Assembly: GCA_937873685.1 (NCBI GenBank)
Contig: CALMYO010000088.1
Coordinates: forward strand, 1-64,000
Direction: 5' to 3'
From: an uncultured Paracoccaceae bacterium
GTDB taxonomy: Bacteria; Pseudomonadota; Alphaproteobacteria; Rhizobiales; Rhizobiaceae
DNA: 64,000 bases
In this document: piece by piece, positions 50,319 to 60,600 of the stretch
How the letters are laid out: each line of letters begins with the position of its first letter
Numbering within the stretch: the stretch's first letter is position 1
Translations under genes and position numbers: made by a program
The notes under the pieces: model-generated
What the model was told of the DNA's origin: nothing
What the model saw: the letters and a program-made list of their open reading frames with translations, nothing else
The model's database searches: none

Positions 50319-51917
50319 ATGGCCGTCAGCGCCAACAGGCTTGAACTGATGCAGATCGCCGATGCGGTCGCACGAGAGAAATCGATCGACAAGGAGATCG
50401 TGATCGCCGCAATGGCCGATGCGATCCAGAAGGCGGCGCGCCAGCGCTACGGACTGGAGACCAACATCCGCGCCGACATCAATTCCAAGACCGGCGAAAT
50501 CAAGCTGCAGCGACTGCTGGAGGTGGTCGACGAGGTGGAGGATCCGACCCTGCAGATCGGCGTCGAGGCCGCGCGCGACCGCAATCCCGATGCGTTGCCG
50601 GGCGATTTCATCGCCGAGCAACTACCGCCAATGGATTTCGGCCGCATCGCCGCCCAGTCCGCCAAGCAGGTGATCGTGCAGAAGGTGCGCGAGGCAGAGC
50701 GCGACCGCCAGTACGAGGAATACAAGGACCGCATCGGCGAGATCGTCAACGGCTCTGTCAAGCGCGTCGAATACGGCAATGTCATTGTCGATCTTGGCCG
50801 CGGCGAGGCGATCATCCGCCGCGACGAACTGATCCCGCGCGAATCCTACCGCTACGGCGACCGGGTGCGCGCCTATGTGTATGACGTGCGCCGTGAGCAG
50901 CGCGGGCCGCAGATTTTCCTGTCGCGTACGCACCCGCAGTTCATGGCCAAGCTGTTCATGATGGAGGTGCCGGAGATCTATGACGGCATCATCGAGATCA
51001 AGTCGGTCGCCCGCGATCCGGGCTCGCGCGCCAAGATCGCGGTGATCAGCCGCGATTCCTCCATCGATCCCGTTGGCGCCTGCGTCGGCATGCGCGGCAG
51101 CCGCGTGCAGGCCGTGGTCGGCGAATTGCAGGGCGAGAAGATCGACATCATTCCGTGGTCGCCGGACCCGGCTTCCTTCATCGTCAATGCGCTGCAGCCG
51201 GCGGAAGTCGCCAAGGTCGTGCTCGACGAAGAGGCCGAGCGCATCGAGGTGGTGGTTCCCGACGACCAGCTCAGCCTGGCGATCGGCCGTCGCGGCCAGA
51301 ACGTGCGGCTTGCCTCGCAGCTGACCGGCTGGGACATCGACATCCTGACCGAGGACGAGGAATCGGCTCGTCGCCAAAAGGAGTTCGTCGAGCGCTCGAA
51401 GCTGTTCATGGAAGGCCTCAACGTCGACGAGATGGTTGGCCAGATTCTCGCCTCGGAAGGCTTCGCCACGATCGAGGAAATCGCCTATGTCGAGGCAAGC
51501 GAGATTGAATCCATCGAGGGTTTCGACGAGGCGACGGCAGAGGAAATCCAGCGCCGCGCCCATTCCTGGATCGAGGCCCGCGAGGCGGAATTCGACGAAC
51601 AGCGCCTGGAACTCGGCGTGGAGGACGATCTTCGCGAGGTTCCATACCTGACCACCGAGATGATGGTCGCCGTCGGCAAGGACGGGGTGAAAACGATGGA
51701 GGATTTCGCCGGTTACGCCGTTGACGATCTGGTCGGCTGGCGCGAGCGCAAGGACGGCGAGACCAAGGTTCACGAGGGCGTGCTGAGCGCCTTCGATATC
51801 GGCCGCGCCGAGGCCGAGCAGATGGTTCTGGCCGCGCGTCTCGCCGCCGGCTGGATCACCGCCGAAGACCTCGCCCCGGCCGAAGAGGCCGGCGAGGATG
51901 CGGAAGCGATGGCGTAA
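50319..51917 (+). CDS. nusA: transcription termination/antitermination protein NusA
   Basis: Binds RNA polymerase and nascent RNA to set pausing, termination and antitermination. The 532 residues contain the NusA N-terminal domain (1-125), an S1 domain ([31 protein letters not shown], about 132-200) and two KH domains, the first with [19 protein letters not shown] and the second with [16 protein letters not shown]. Acidic C-terminal helix-hairpin-helix repeats follow. It lies between rimP and ylxR as expected. Confidence 0.97.
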   Translation: MAVSANRLELMQIADAVAREKSIDKEIVIAAMADAIQKAARQRYGLETNIRADINSKTGEIKLQRLLEVVDEVEDPTLQIGVEAARDRNPDALPGDFIAEQLPPMDFGRIAAQSAKQVIVQKVREAERDRQYEEYKDRIGEIVNGSVKRVEYGNVIVDLGRGEAIIRRDELIPRESYRYGDRVRAYVYDVRREQRGPQIFLSRTHPQFMAKLFMMEVPEIYDGIIEIKSVARDPGSRAKIAVISRDSSIDPVGACVGMRGSRVQAVVGELQGEKIDIIPWSPDPASFIVNALQPAEVAKVVLDEEAERIEVVVPDDQLSLAIGRRGQNVRLASQLTGWDIDILTEDEESARRQKEFVERSKLFMEGLNVDEMVGQILASEGFATIEEIAYVEASEIESIEGFDEATAEEIQRRAHSWIEAREAEFDEQRLELGVEDDLREVPYLTTEMMVAVGKDGVKTMEDFAGYAVDDLVGWRERKDGETKVHEGVLSAFDIGRAEAEQMVLAARLAAGWITAEDLAPAEEAGEDAEAMA

Positions 51918-51946
51918 GGCGATGCGGGCGCGGGGCGGAGCGGGCA

Positions 51947-52609
51947 ATGAGGCAGGCGCGAGACGAGATGAACGACCGCACCTGCATCGTCACGCGAAAG
52001 GCAGGGGACGCTGACGCCCTGATCCGCTTTGTCGCGTCGCCCGACGGGCGCGTGACGCCGGATCTGAAGCGCAATCTGCCGGGCCGCGGCTGTTGGGTTA
52101 CCGCCGAACGCGGCAAGGTCGACAAGGCGGTGGCGCGCAAGTTGTTTTCGCGCGCTTTGAAGGCCGAGGTGGAAACGCCCGCCGATCTCGGCGAAACGGT
52201 GGACGTACTGCTCGCTGCAAGTGCGCTCGGCAGCCTCGGTCTCGCCCGCAAGGCCGGCCAGGTTTTGACCGGCGCCGCGCAGGTCGAAAAGGCCGTGCGT
52301 TCGGGCAGCGCCGCGCTGGTGTTGCACGCACTTGAGGCGGCGCAGGACGGAGTGCGCAAGATCACCCAGGCCCGCAACGCCGTTGTGCATATGGAAGGAC
52401 CGGATATCCCGGCGCTGAAACTGTTTCGCGAAGAAGAAATGGGTTTGGCAACAGGAACCGGAAATGTGATACATGTCGCCGTGCTGGACGGGCAGGCGGG
52501 CGCCGCATTTTCGCGGCGCGCCTTTGCGCTTGCCCGCTATCGCGGTATAGAGCCCGCGGATCGCGTCCCGTCGACATCGGGAAATGCGAAAGAAACGGAT
52601 AGTCAATGA
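51947..52609 (+). CDS. ylxR: YlxR-family RNA-binding protein with L7Ae-like C-terminal domain
   Basis: A 220-residue predicted nucleic acid-binding protein. The YlxR domain ([19 protein letters not shown], then [10 protein letters not shown]) covers residues 8-90. An L7Ae/L30e-like domain ([24 protein letters not shown]) follows. In other bacteria YlxR influences nucleoid and transcription functions. ATG 51947 or 51968 could be used. The last 4 bp overlap infB. Confidence 0.9.
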   Translation: MRQARDEMNDRTCIVTRKAGDADALIRFVASPDGRVTPDLKRNLPGRGCWVTAERGKVDKAVARKLFSRALKAEVETPADLGETVDVLLAASALGSLGLARKAGQVLTGAAQVEKAVRSGSAALVLHALEAAQDGVRKITQARNAVVHMEGPDIPALKLFREEEMGLATGTGNVIHVAVLDGQAGAAFSRRAFALARYRGIEPADRVPSTSGNAKETDSQ

Positions 52610-55608
52610 CCGATACCAAGACCGGCGACGAGACGCTGCACGTCAACACCAAGAAGACGCTGACCCTGAAGATGGGCGGCGGCGACCAGTCGACCGTGCG
52701 CCAGAATTTCAGCCACGGCCGGTCGAAATCCGTCGTGGTTGAAACGAAGAAACGCAAATTCACGCGTCCCGACGAAAAGCCCGTCACGCCAGTGGTGTTG
52801 CGGCCGCAACCCGCACCCGCCGCCGCCCAGCCAGCGCCAGCCGCAGAACCGTCGCCGCCAAAGCCCGCGACGGAGCAGGCACGCGTCGCGCCCGCGGCGA
52901 CTGCGTCGGAACGTCCGCAACCGGCCGCGCATGCCCCTGCACCCGCCGCATCCATGCAAGAACCGGCCGCAGAACCTGCGCCGGAAGCGCCGGCGGTTGT
53001 CGCGCGCGCGACCGAGCCCGAGGCCGCACCGGCGCCTTTGGTCTCCGCCGCTGCGGCCGCTCCCGTGGCGACGCCGGCCGAGCCGTCGCGCGCCCAGGCA
53101 TCCCCTGCCCAGGCCGCACCGCAGCGCCCGCAGGCGTCCGGCGCGCCGCAACGCACAGGCGCCGTCCAGGCGGGTCCGGCGCGTGCGGGTGCGCCGCAAC
53201 AGACGCGCCCCGGCGGCCAGCCGCAACGTTCGGGTCGCCCCGAAGGCGGACGTCCGGGCAACCGGCCGCAGCAGCGCGGCGGCGGCATGGTTTTGAACCA
53301 GCTTTCGCCAGCTGAAATCGAGGCCAGACGCAAGGCGCTGGTGGGCGCCAAGGAACGCGAGATCGTCGAACGCCGTCGCGCGGTCGAGGATGCGCAGCGC
53401 CGCGCCGTCGAGGAGGAACAACGCCGCCGCGAAGCCGAGGAATCGGCGCGTCGCCAGGCGGAGGAAGAAGAGCGCCTGAAAGTCGAGGCCGAGGCGAAGC
53501 GCCGGGCCGAGGCCGAGGCCGAGCGGCGTCTGCCTGCATCCGAGCAGTCCACCGCGGGCGGCGCTGCGGCGCCCGGCCGCACCGGTGTCCTTGGCGCGCG
53601 CGGCCGGACCGCGGGCGATGACGACGACGATCGCGGCGACCGGCGCGGCGGCGACCGGCGCAGCCCCGTCAAGAAGGTTGAACCAGCGAAGGCGCCGCGC
53701 GCCAAGGTGGATGACAACCGCCGTCGCGGCAAACTGACCCTGTCCTCGGCGACCGGCGACGATGAGGGGCGCGCGCGCTCGCTGTCGTCGATGCGACGCC
53801 GTCAGGAGAAGTTCAAACGCTCAATGAGCCAGGACAGCCGCGAGAAAATCGCGCGCGAGGTTATCCTGCCCGAGACGATCACCATCCAGGACCTGGCCAG
53901 CCGCATGGCCGAGCGTTCCGTCGAAGTCATCAAGTTCCTGATGAAACAGGGCCAGATGATGAAACCTGGCGACCTGATCGACGCCGATACGGCTGAGCTG
54001 ATCGCCAGTGAATTCGGCCATAGCGTCAAGCGGGTGACCGAGGCCGATGTCGAGGAAGGCATCTTCGACATCGCCGACAAGGCGGAGGACCTGAAGCCTC
54101 GCCCGCCGGTGGTTACGATCATGGGCCATGTCGACCACGGCAAGACATCGCTGCTCGACGCGATCCGCAACGCCAATGTGGTGGCGGGAGAGGCTGGCGG
54201 CATCACCCAGCATATCGGCGCCTACCAGGTGGAGAAGGACAGCAACCTGATCACCTTCCTCGACACGCCGGGTCACGCGGCCTTCACCGCGATGCGCGCC
54301 CGCGGCGCGCAGGCGACCGACATCGCGGTGCTGGTCGTCGCCGCAGACGACTCGGTGATGCCGCAGACGATCGAATCCATCAATCACGCCAAGGCGGCCA
54401 AGGTTCCGGTGATCGTCGCGATCAACAAGATCGACAAGCCTTCGGCCAATGCGCAGAAGGTGCGCACCGAACTGCTGCAGCACGAGGTGTTCGTCGAATC
54501 GATGGGCGGCGAGACGCTGGATGTCGAGGTTTCGGCGACCAAGGGCACCAATCTCGACAAGCTGCTGGAAGCCATCCTGCTGCAGGCCGAAGTGCTCGAC
54601 CTCAAGGCCAATCCGGATCGCACCGCCGAGGGCGTGGTGATCGAGGCCAAGCTGGACAAGGGCCGCGGCCCGGTGGCGACGGTGTTGGTGCAGGCCGGTA
54701 CGCTGAAGCCGGGCGACATCGTGGTTGCCGGCGACGAATGGGGCCGCGTGCGCGCCATTGTCAACGATCGCGGCCAGACGCTGCGGGAAGCGCTACCGTC
54801 GCTTCCGGTGGAAATCCTCGGCCTGCAAGGTACGCCGCAGGCTGGCGACCGGGTAGCCGTGGTGGAAAGCGAGGCGCGCGCCCGCGAGATTTCCGAGTAT
54901 CGCCAGCGTCTCAGCCGCGACAAGGCCGTGGCGCGTCAGACCGGCTCGCGCGGTTCGCTGGAGCAGATGATGAGCCAGCTGCAGGACGCCGGCATGAAGG
55001 AGTTCCCGCTCCTCATCAAGGCCGATGTGCAGGGTTCGGTCGAAGCGATCATCGGCGCGCTGGACAAGATTGGCACGTCGGAAGTGCGCGCGCGCATCGT
55101 TCATTCCGGCGCCGGCGGCATCACCGAGACGGATGTCAGCCTGGCGGAATCCACCGGCGCCTCGATCCTCGCCTTCAATGTTCGCGCCTCGCGCCAGTCT
55201 CGTGATGCGGCAGAACAGGCGGGCGTCGAAATCCGCTACTACAATATCATCTACAACCTGCTCGACGATGTGAAGGCGGCGATGAGCGGCCTGCTGACCC
55301 CGGAGCGACGCGAAACCTTCCTTGGCAACGCCGAGATCCTGGAGGTGTTCAACATCTCCAAGATCGGCAAGGTCGCGGGTTGCCGCGTCACCGAGGGCAA
55401 GGTGGAGCGCGGCGCGGGCGTGCGCCTGGTGCGCGACAATGTCGTCATCCACGAGGGTACGTTGAAGACGCTGAAGCGCTTCAAGGACGAGGTCTCCGAA
55501 GTGCCCGTCGGCCAGGAATGCGGCATGGCCTTCGCCAATTACGAGGACATTCGCGCCGGCGACGTGATCGAGTGTTTCCGTGTGGAGCATGTGACGCGGA
55601 CGCTGTGA
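52606..55608 (+). CDS. infB: translation initiation factor IF-2
   Basis: GTPase that brings initiator tRNA to the 30S subunit, 1000 residues. A long Ala/Pro-rich N-terminal region (about 60-230) and a charged coiled coil (about 240-300, [24 protein letters not shown]) precede the core. G1 is GHVDHGKTS (507-515), G3 is DTPGH (from D553) and G4 is NKID (607-610). The C-terminal domains II-IV follow. The unusually long low-complexity N-terminus is usual for alphaproteobacteria. rbfA and truB, which normally follow, are missing; a terminator ends the operon here. Confidence 0.97.
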   Translation: MTDTKTGDETLHVNTKKTLTLKMGGGDQSTVRQNFSHGRSKSVVVETKKRKFTRPDEKPVTPVVLRPQPAPAAAQPAPAAEPSPPKPATEQARVAPAATASERPQPAAHAPAPAASMQEPAAEPAPEAPAVVARATEPEAAPAPLVSAAAAAPVATPAEPSRAQASPAQAAPQRPQASGAPQRTGAVQAGPARAGAPQQTRPGGQPQRSGRPEGGRPGNRPQQRGGGMVLNQLSPAEIEARRKALVGAKEREIVERRRAVEDAQRRAVEEEQRRREAEESARRQAEEEERLKVEAEAKRRAEAEAERRLPASEQSTAGGAAAPGRTGVLGARGRTAGDDDDDRGDRRGGDRRSPVKKVEPAKAPRAKVDDNRRRGKLTLSSATGDDEGRARSLSSMRRRQEKFKRSMSQDSREKIAREVILPETITIQDLASRMAERSVEVIKFLMKQGQMMKPGDLIDADTAELIASEFGHSVKRVTEADVEEGIFDIADKAEDLKPRPPVVTIMGHVDHGKTSLLDAIRNANVVAGEAGGITQHIGAYQVEKDSNLITFLDTPGHAAFTAMRARGAQATDIAVLVVAADDSVMPQTIESINHAKAAKVPVIVAINKIDKPSANAQKVRTELLQHEVFVESMGGETLDVEVSATKGTNLDKLLEAILLQAEVLDLKANPDRTAEGVVIEAKLDKGRGPVATVLVQAGTLKPGDIVVAGDEWGRVRAIVNDRGQTLREALPSLPVEILGLQGTPQAGDRVAVVESEARAREISEYRQRLSRDKAVARQTGSRGSLEQMMSQLQDAGMKEFPLLIKADVQGSVEAIIGALDKIGTSEVRARIVHSGAGGITETDVSLAESTGASILAFNVRASRQSRDAAEQAGVEIRYYNIIYNLLDDVKAAMSGLLTPERRETFLGNAEILEVFNISKIGKVAGCRVTEGKVERGAGVRLVRDNVVIHEGTLKTLKRFKDEVSEVPVGQECGMAFANYEDIRAGDVIECFRVEHVTRTL

Positions 55609-55640
55609 TTGCGCGTCATGCTCTGATTTTGTTGAAGTTG

Positions 55641-55670
55641 AACGGCCCCGTTGTGGGGCCGTTTTGTTTT
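55641..55670 (+). terminator. intrinsic terminator after infB
   Basis: ACGGCCCC and GGGGCCGT pair over 8 bp around a five-base loop, followed by TTTTGTTTT. It begins 32 bp after the infB stop, in the position where rbfA would start in related genomes. Confidence 0.9.
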
Positions 55671-55825
55671 CGCGCTGGTGGCTCAACCCGACAGAGCCGA
55701 CGCGATGGCTGTCTTGCAACCGCTCACATTAACCGCGTTGCCATATTGCCGCCCCCAAGGGCATGGCAGGATGGTGAACAAAGCGTTAAGCTCGGCGCCT
55801 CAATACCGAGTGCGGGAGAGTATGC

Positions 55826-57187
55826 ATGTCGCAACCGCTGAAACAGGGGGTCGCCGGGCTTGAGCTGACCGGCAAGGCCACTTTGGCGATCCTCGCGCTG
55901 GCTTCCGGCGTGTACACCTATCTCGGCGTGCGCTCCCTACTCGACGGCACGGCGGCGATTGTGTTCTTTGCCGCGGTCATCTATTCGGTCGCCGTCTCGG
56001 TAGGCATCTACGCCTTCTGGTCCTATCTTGCCCGGCTGTTTCCACATGTGCGCGACGCCAAATCCCGCGTCGCGCTGCTTGGCGCCATGGGTCTTGGTTC
56101 GGCGATGATCGTCGCCATGTCGTCCTGGCTGAACGCGGCGGCGTTGGCCGGCTCGGCGGCGCTTGAACAGCATCTCGCCGTGACGTTGCAGGATTATTCG
56201 CGCGATCTCGACCAGGCCCATTCCAACGCGCTCGCCGCGCAGAGCCTGTTGCCCGACATCCGCCTTGCCTCCGGCCGTTTCGCGCGGCTGGCGGAACAGG
56301 AGCAGGCCAGCGGTTCGCTCACCGGCACCTCCGGCTCCGGCAGCGTCGTGCAACTGCTCAGCCAGATGTCGGCGCAGCTCGACGGGCTGGCCGACAGCGT
56401 CGAGACCTCGCGGGCGCGGGTGCAGACCCTGTTCGAGGAAGGCGGAGCGAAGCTCTCCGCCATGCGCGAACTGGTGACGGCGAGCGGGCCGGTGGAGCCG
56501 CGCTCCGATGCCTTCGCCGAGCAGGCCGTCGCGCTGACCGGCGTGATCGCAGCGCTGCAGCAGACCTCGGTTGCGCCCTCGGTGAAACGGGCGGCGGAGG
56601 ATCTTGCCCGCGGCTTCATCGCACCCGCCGCCAACGGCACCGTCGGCGATCTCGCCAGCCGCCAGACAGCGGTGATGGATTCGGTGCGCGAGGCGGTGGC
56701 GGCGCAATCGGCGGCGCTGGCCGGCGCGGCCGACGAGATCCTCGCCCAGCCGAAGGTGGAGACGAAGCGGTTCGTGCCGCTGTCCACCGCCGAGGCCGTG
56801 CTGCGCTATGCCCGCGATTTCCTGCCCTCCTGGGCCGGTGCGATCTCGATCGATCTGCTGCCGGCGGTGATGATCTTGATCATCGCCATTGTTCAGGGCG
56901 TGATCCGCCGCGAGGCCGAGGCGCAGCCCGACGCCAACGCCATGACGGCTGCCGAAATCCTGCGCGCGGTCGTGCTCTACCGCATGATGGAGGGGGCCGG
57001 GCGGCGGCCGGCCGCGGGCGCCGAGCCCTATTTACCGCCGGAGCGGGGCGCAGCGCCTGCCTATTCGGCCGCCGCCGAGCCGTCACGCGTGGAGCCTTTG
57101 CCGCAAGCGTCCCCCCTGGAGGCGGGTTTCGCCAACGCCGGCGGCAAGGTTTCGCCGCTACCGCGCGCCGCCGGCGAGCGCGGGTGA
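55826..57187 (+). CDS. membrane protein of unknown function with long helical periplasmic region
   Basis: I do not recognise this 453-residue protein. It has about three hydrophobic segments near the N-terminus (residues 18-35, 43-65 and 84-104). About 215 mostly helical residues, rich in Ala, Ser and Gln and probably periplasmic, follow. Another membrane segment lies at about 343-362 (ISIDLLPAVMILIIAIVQGVI). A cytoplasmic tail ends in a Pro/Ala-rich stretch (from about 390). The layout resembles chemoreceptor-like or polar organising membrane proteins without signalling domains. The next gene, encoding a Clp-fold secreted protein, begins 9 bp later, so the two are probably made together. ATG 55826 follows GGGAGAG. 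Confidence 0.75.
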   Translation: MSQPLKQGVAGLELTGKATLAILALASGVYTYLGVRSLLDGTAAIVFFAAVIYSVAVSVGIYAFWSYLARLFPHVRDAKSRVALLGAMGLGSAMIVAMSSWLNAAALAGSAALEQHLAVTLQDYSRDLDQAHSNALAAQSLLPDIRLASGRFARLAEQEQASGSLTGTSGSGSVVQLLSQMSAQLDGLADSVETSRARVQTLFEEGGAKLSAMRELVTASGPVEPRSDAFAEQAVALTGVIAALQQTSVAPSVKRAAEDLARGFIAPAANGTVGDLASRQTAVMDSVREAVAAQSAALAGAADEILAQPKVETKRFVPLSTAEAVLRYARDFLPSWAGAISIDLLPAVMILIIAIVQGVIRREAEAQPDANAMTAAEILRAVVLYRMMEGAGRRPAAGAEPYLPPERGAAPAYSAAAEPSRVEPLPQASPLEAGFANAGGKVSPLPRAAGERG

Positions 57188-57196
57188 GACGCAGCC

Positions 57197-58033
57197 TTGG
57201 CCGCCACCAACGACAATCTCCACAATGCGCCGCCGCAGCGTACGGTTGGGCGGTTCGAACTTCTGTTCATGTCGCTTGATGACGGACGCATCCTGCGCAC
57301 GGGATTTTACGCTCTGCTTTTGACGGCAACCGCCGTACTCGGGGCCGACCTGCGCGGCATGCTCGAAAACGATGCGCGCGACGCCGACATCCCCGCGGTG
57401 ATCGTGCCGCAAACTGGCCTGCCCGCCGCGGCGCCTGCAGGCCCGGACGGCAGCGACAATGCCCGCGCCGCGCCTGCCCTGTTGTCAGATCCCGACGCGA
57501 TGCGCGGCGCGATGCGCTTTGCGCTTGTTGGCGGCGGCGTGTTGCGCGCTGAAGGCACGATCGGCTTCGGCTCGGCGAAGCAGTTCGCGGCCGAAGTGGC
57601 GGCGCGCGGCGAGTACATCACCACGGTGTGGCTCGATTCGCCCGGCGGATCGGTGACCGATGCGCTCGAAATGTCGGAACTGATCCGCGAAAAAGGCTTT
57701 GCGACGCAGGTCGATGACGGGCGACTTTGCGCCTCGTCCTGCCCCATCGTGTTTGCCGGCGGCAAGCAGCGCTTTGCCGGCGCGCAGGCCGCGATTGGCG
57801 TGCACCAGATCTTTGCCGCGGCAGAGCCCGGCGAAAAGCCGTCGCCCGCCGCCGCAATGGCGCAGGCGCAGACGATGAGCGCGGCGATCGCACGGCACCT
57901 GACGGCGATGGGAATTGCCCCGGAGCTTTGGCTGCACGCCATGGAAACGCCGAAGGAACAGTTGTTCTACCTGACACCGAAGGCGCTGAAGGAGACCGGG
58001 CTGGCGACGAAGATCGTGAGCGCCAAGGGGTGA
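57197..58033 (+). CDS. Clp-fold periplasmic protein (COG3904-like)
   Basis: A 278-residue protein with one N-terminal membrane anchor (about residues 35-50, GFYALLLTATAVLGADL). A domain with the ClpP/crotonase fold spans about residues 110-275. TTVWLDSPGGSVTDALEMSELIREKG matches the oxyanion strand and helix of ClpP and SppA. Candidate catalytic residues are Ser in CASSCPIVFAGGKQRF and His in AIGVHQIF. Two cysteines flank the Ser region (C-A-S-S-C), fitting a periplasmic location. The substrate is unknown. The start is TTG 57197; no ATG lies before the membrane anchor in a better place. It is tightly linked to the membrane protein upstream. Confidence 0.8.
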   Translation: MAATNDNLHNAPPQRTVGRFELLFMSLDDGRILRTGFYALLLTATAVLGADLRGMLENDARDADIPAVIVPQTGLPAAAPAGPDGSDNARAAPALLSDPDAMRGAMRFALVGGGVLRAEGTIGFGSAKQFAAEVAARGEYITTVWLDSPGGSVTDALEMSELIREKGFATQVDDGRLCASSCPIVFAGGKQRFAGAQAAIGVHQIFAAAEPGEKPSPAAAMAQAQTMSAAIARHLTAMGIAPELWLHAMETPKEQLFYLTPKALKETGLATKIVSAKG

Positions 58034-58284
58034 CAGACGCCGGGCTTTTGCGATGCGGCCTACGGTGCAAACAAGGGCGGTGGCCGTCATTGCGGGTCAA
58101 TCCTGCCCACCATCGGCAAAGCATATTGTTCCTGGAGAAGCCTCCGGATTCCGGTCGCTGATTTCCCTTCTTCGGCTTGTGAAGGGCGATCCTCGCCATC
58201 GCCGCCCCCTGCAACAATTGACTTCTGAATCCCAAGCGCGCTTCTTCTGGAGAAAAGGCGGATGCGACTCGCGGAGGCAAACCC

Positions 58285-59319
58285 ATGTCCAACATGATGA
58301 GGGCGTTGGTAAAGGCGAAGGCCGAACCCGGGCTCTGGATGGAGCGCGTGCCCCTGCCGGAACCCGGCCCGAACGACGTTCTGATCAAGGTGCGCAAGTC
58401 GGCGATCTGCGGCACCGACGTGCATATCTGGAACTGGGACGAATGGGCGGCGAAGACGGTGCCGGTCAGCCTCGTCACCGGCCATGAGTTCGTCGGGGAG
58501 GTCGCAGCGACGGGCGCGGCGGTAACGGGCTATGCGCTGGGCCAGCGCGTTTCCGGCGAGGGGCACATCGTCTGTGGCCAGTGCCGCAACTGCCGCGCCG
58601 GGCGGGGGCACCTGTGCCGCAACTCGCGCGGCGTCGGCGTGCAGCGGCCGGGATCGTTCGCCGAGTACGTCTGCCTGCCGGCGCACAATGTGGTGCCGGT
58701 GCCCGACACAGTGCCGGACGAGATCGCCGCGATCTTCGACCCGCTTGGCAATGCGGTGCACACCGCGCTCTCCTTCGATCTCGTCGGCGAGGACGTGCTG
58801 GTGACCGGCGCCGGGCCGATCGGCATCATGGGCGCGCTGGTGGCGCAGGCGGTCGGCGCGCGCAAGGTGGTGATCACCGACATCAACCCGGTGCGTCTCG
58901 ATCTCGCCCGCCGCCTCGGCGTCCATCACGTCGTCGATGCGTCAAAGGAAAACCTGCGCGAGGTGATGCGCGAAGAGGGCATGAAGGAAGGCTTCGATGT
59001 CGGGCTGGAGATGAGCGGCGCGGCGCCGGCGATGAACGACATGATCGACGTGATGAACAATGGCGGCAAAATCGCCCTGCTCGGCATCGCGCCGACCGGC
59101 TTCGGCATCGACTGGAACAAGGTGATCTTCAAGATGCTGACCATCAAAGGCATCTACGGCCGCGAGATGTTCGAGACCTGGTACAAGATGATCGCGCTGG
59201 TGGAGGGTCCGCTCGACGTATCGGGCGTCATCACGCACCGGATCGGCATCGATGACTTCGAAGCCGGGTTTGCGGCAATGCGCACGGGCGCGGCGTCGAA
59301 GGTCGTGATGGACTGGTAG
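58285..59319 (+). CDS. tdh: L-threonine 3-dehydrogenase
   Basis: Zinc enzyme oxidising threonine to 2-amino-3-oxobutyrate with NAD. The 344 residues start at [22 protein letters not shown]. The catalytic zinc ligands are in [13 protein letters not shown] and GHEFVGE. The structural zinc cysteines are [15 protein letters not shown]. The Rossmann motif is [16 protein letters not shown]. The partner gene kbl (glycine C-acetyltransferase), usually adjacent, is not in the window. A GGAGG ribosome-binding site precedes ATG 58285. A TTGACT element about 70 bp upstream could be part of a promoter. Confidence 0.96.
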   Translation: MSNMMRALVKAKAEPGLWMERVPLPEPGPNDVLIKVRKSAICGTDVHIWNWDEWAAKTVPVSLVTGHEFVGEVAATGAAVTGYALGQRVSGEGHIVCGQCRNCRAGRGHLCRNSRGVGVQRPGSFAEYVCLPAHNVVPVPDTVPDEIAAIFDPLGNAVHTALSFDLVGEDVLVTGAGPIGIMGALVAQAVGARKVVITDINPVRLDLARRLGVHHVVDASKENLREVMREEGMKEGFDVGLEMSGAAPAMNDMIDVMNNGGKIALLGIAPTGFGIDWNKVIFKMLTIKGIYGREMFETWYKMIALVEGPLDVSGVITHRIGIDDFEAGFAAMRTGAASKVVMDW

Positions 59320-59390
59320 CCGGCCGGATCGTCCTGCTGGCGCACTTGCCCGCTTGCCGCTTTGGTGCGGCTGGGCTAACCAAAAACCCC

Positions 59391-60068
59391 ATGCCATTGC
59401 TTGTGATCGATACCGCCGCCAATCTCTGTTCCGCCGCCGTGGCGGATGAAAGCGGCGGCGTGATCGCCGCACGTAGTGAAGACATCGGCAAGGGTCACGC
59501 CGAGGCGCTGATGCCGGCTGTGGACGCTGTTATGCGCGAAGCGGGCATTGGTTACGGCGATCTGACCGGTCTTCTCGTTTCTGTCGGGCCGGGTTCGTTC
59601 ACCGGCATCCGCATCGGCGTTGCGGCAGCGCGCGGCTTTGCGCTGGCGCTCGGTATTCCGGCGCAAGGCGACACCACGCTGGCCGCTCTGGCGCACCATG
59701 TCCGCGCAGAAGCAAGAGAAGCGCCGGTGCTTGTCGCGATCGACGCCAAGGCGGGCGAGGCGCATGTCGCGGCGTACGGGCCCTCAGGCGAAAAAATCCA
59801 CGCGCCGGCCGTGATGGCGCTCGGCGATGCCGCCGCGCTGATCGAGCCCGGTATGCTTGTGGCGGGTTCGGCTGCGCCACTACTGCTTGATCTTGCGCCA
59901 AAGGCCGGCGCACGGACAGGGCCGACGCTTGCCACCGCGCCAATTGCGGCATTCTGCGCGCTGGCAGCGCAACCCTCCCGGTTGTTGGAGCCGAAGCCGC
60001 TCTATCTGCGCGGCTCGGGCGCCAAACCGCCCGGACGCGGCGCAATTCTCACCCATAGGGCGGCCTGA
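59391..60068 (+). CDS. tsaB: tRNA threonylcarbamoyladenosine biosynthesis protein TsaB
   Basis: Partner of TsaD in making t6A37 on ANN-decoding tRNAs. The 225 residues show LLVIDTAANLCSAAVADESG, HAEALMPAVDAVMREAG and VSVGPGSFTGIRIGVAAARGFALALGIP, which are diagnostic. rimI begins 4 bp after the stop, the common tsaB-rimI arrangement. Confidence 0.95.
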   Translation: MPLLVIDTAANLCSAAVADESGGVIAARSEDIGKGHAEALMPAVDAVMREAGIGYGDLTGLLVSVGPGSFTGIRIGVAAARGFALALGIPAQGDTTLAALAHHVRAEAREAPVLVAIDAKAGEAHVAAYGPSGEKIHAPAVMALGDAAALIEPGMLVAGSAAPLLLDLAPKAGARTGPTLATAPIAAFCALAAQPSRLLEPKPLYLRGSGAKPPGRGAILTHRAA

Positions 60069-60072
60069 CGCG

Positions 60073-60597
60073 ATGCGTTGGTCTTTCACTTCCGCACCCG
60101 CCTGGACTTTGCGGGAATTGACGGCTTCCGACACCGCCGACTGCGCCCGATGGCATGCGCAAACATTCGCCCGCCCATGGACCGATGGCGAGTTCCAGGA
60201 CCTGCTCGCCAATCCGGGCGTTTCGGGATTTATGGCTAGACCGGCCCAGACCACAAGAAATGGCGAGACGCAGCCGGGCGGCTTTGTGCTGACGCGCGCA
60301 GTGCTCGACGAAGCGGAGATCCTCACCGTCGCCGTCAGTCCTTCGGCGCAAGGCGCAGGGCTCGGCGCCGCCTTGATGGAGGCAGCATTGCGGGCGCTGC
60401 ATACGGCCGGCGTTGCAAGCGTTTTCCTTGAAGTCGATGTGCACAACACGCCGGCGCTACGCCTTTATGCTCGGCTCGGCTTTCACCGCGTCTCGATGCG
60501 ACCGGATTACTACGCCCATGACAACGGTGCGCGCAGCGATGCGGCGCTGATGCGGCTCGACCTGCGCCAGCCGCCCGGCGCCGCGGCGCGCGGCTGA
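60073..60597 (+). CDS. rimI: ribosomal protein alanine N-acetyltransferase
   Basis: GNAT-family acetyltransferase of 174 residues, acting on the N-terminus of S18 in the model organism. Motif A is ILTVAVSPSAQGAGLGAALMEAAL, with the acetyl-CoA pyrophosphate loop. VFLEVDVHNTPALRLYARLGFHRVSMRPDYY is the RimI C-terminal signature. It is followed 3 bp later by the acyltransferase gene, so tsaB-rimI-plsC form one operon. Confidence 0.93.
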   Translation: MRWSFTSAPAWTLRELTASDTADCARWHAQTFARPWTDGEFQDLLANPGVSGFMARPAQTTRNGETQPGGFVLTRAVLDEAEILTVAVSPSAQGAGLGAALMEAALRALHTAGVASVFLEVDVHNTPALRLYARLGFHRVSMRPDYYAHDNGARSDAALMRLDLRQPPGAAARG

Positions 60598-60600
60598 GGG

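Noticed and set aside
55671-55760. Possible tRNA remnant near GTGGCTCAACCCGACAGAGCCG
   Set aside because: No cloverleaf, T-loop or acceptor pairing can be built.
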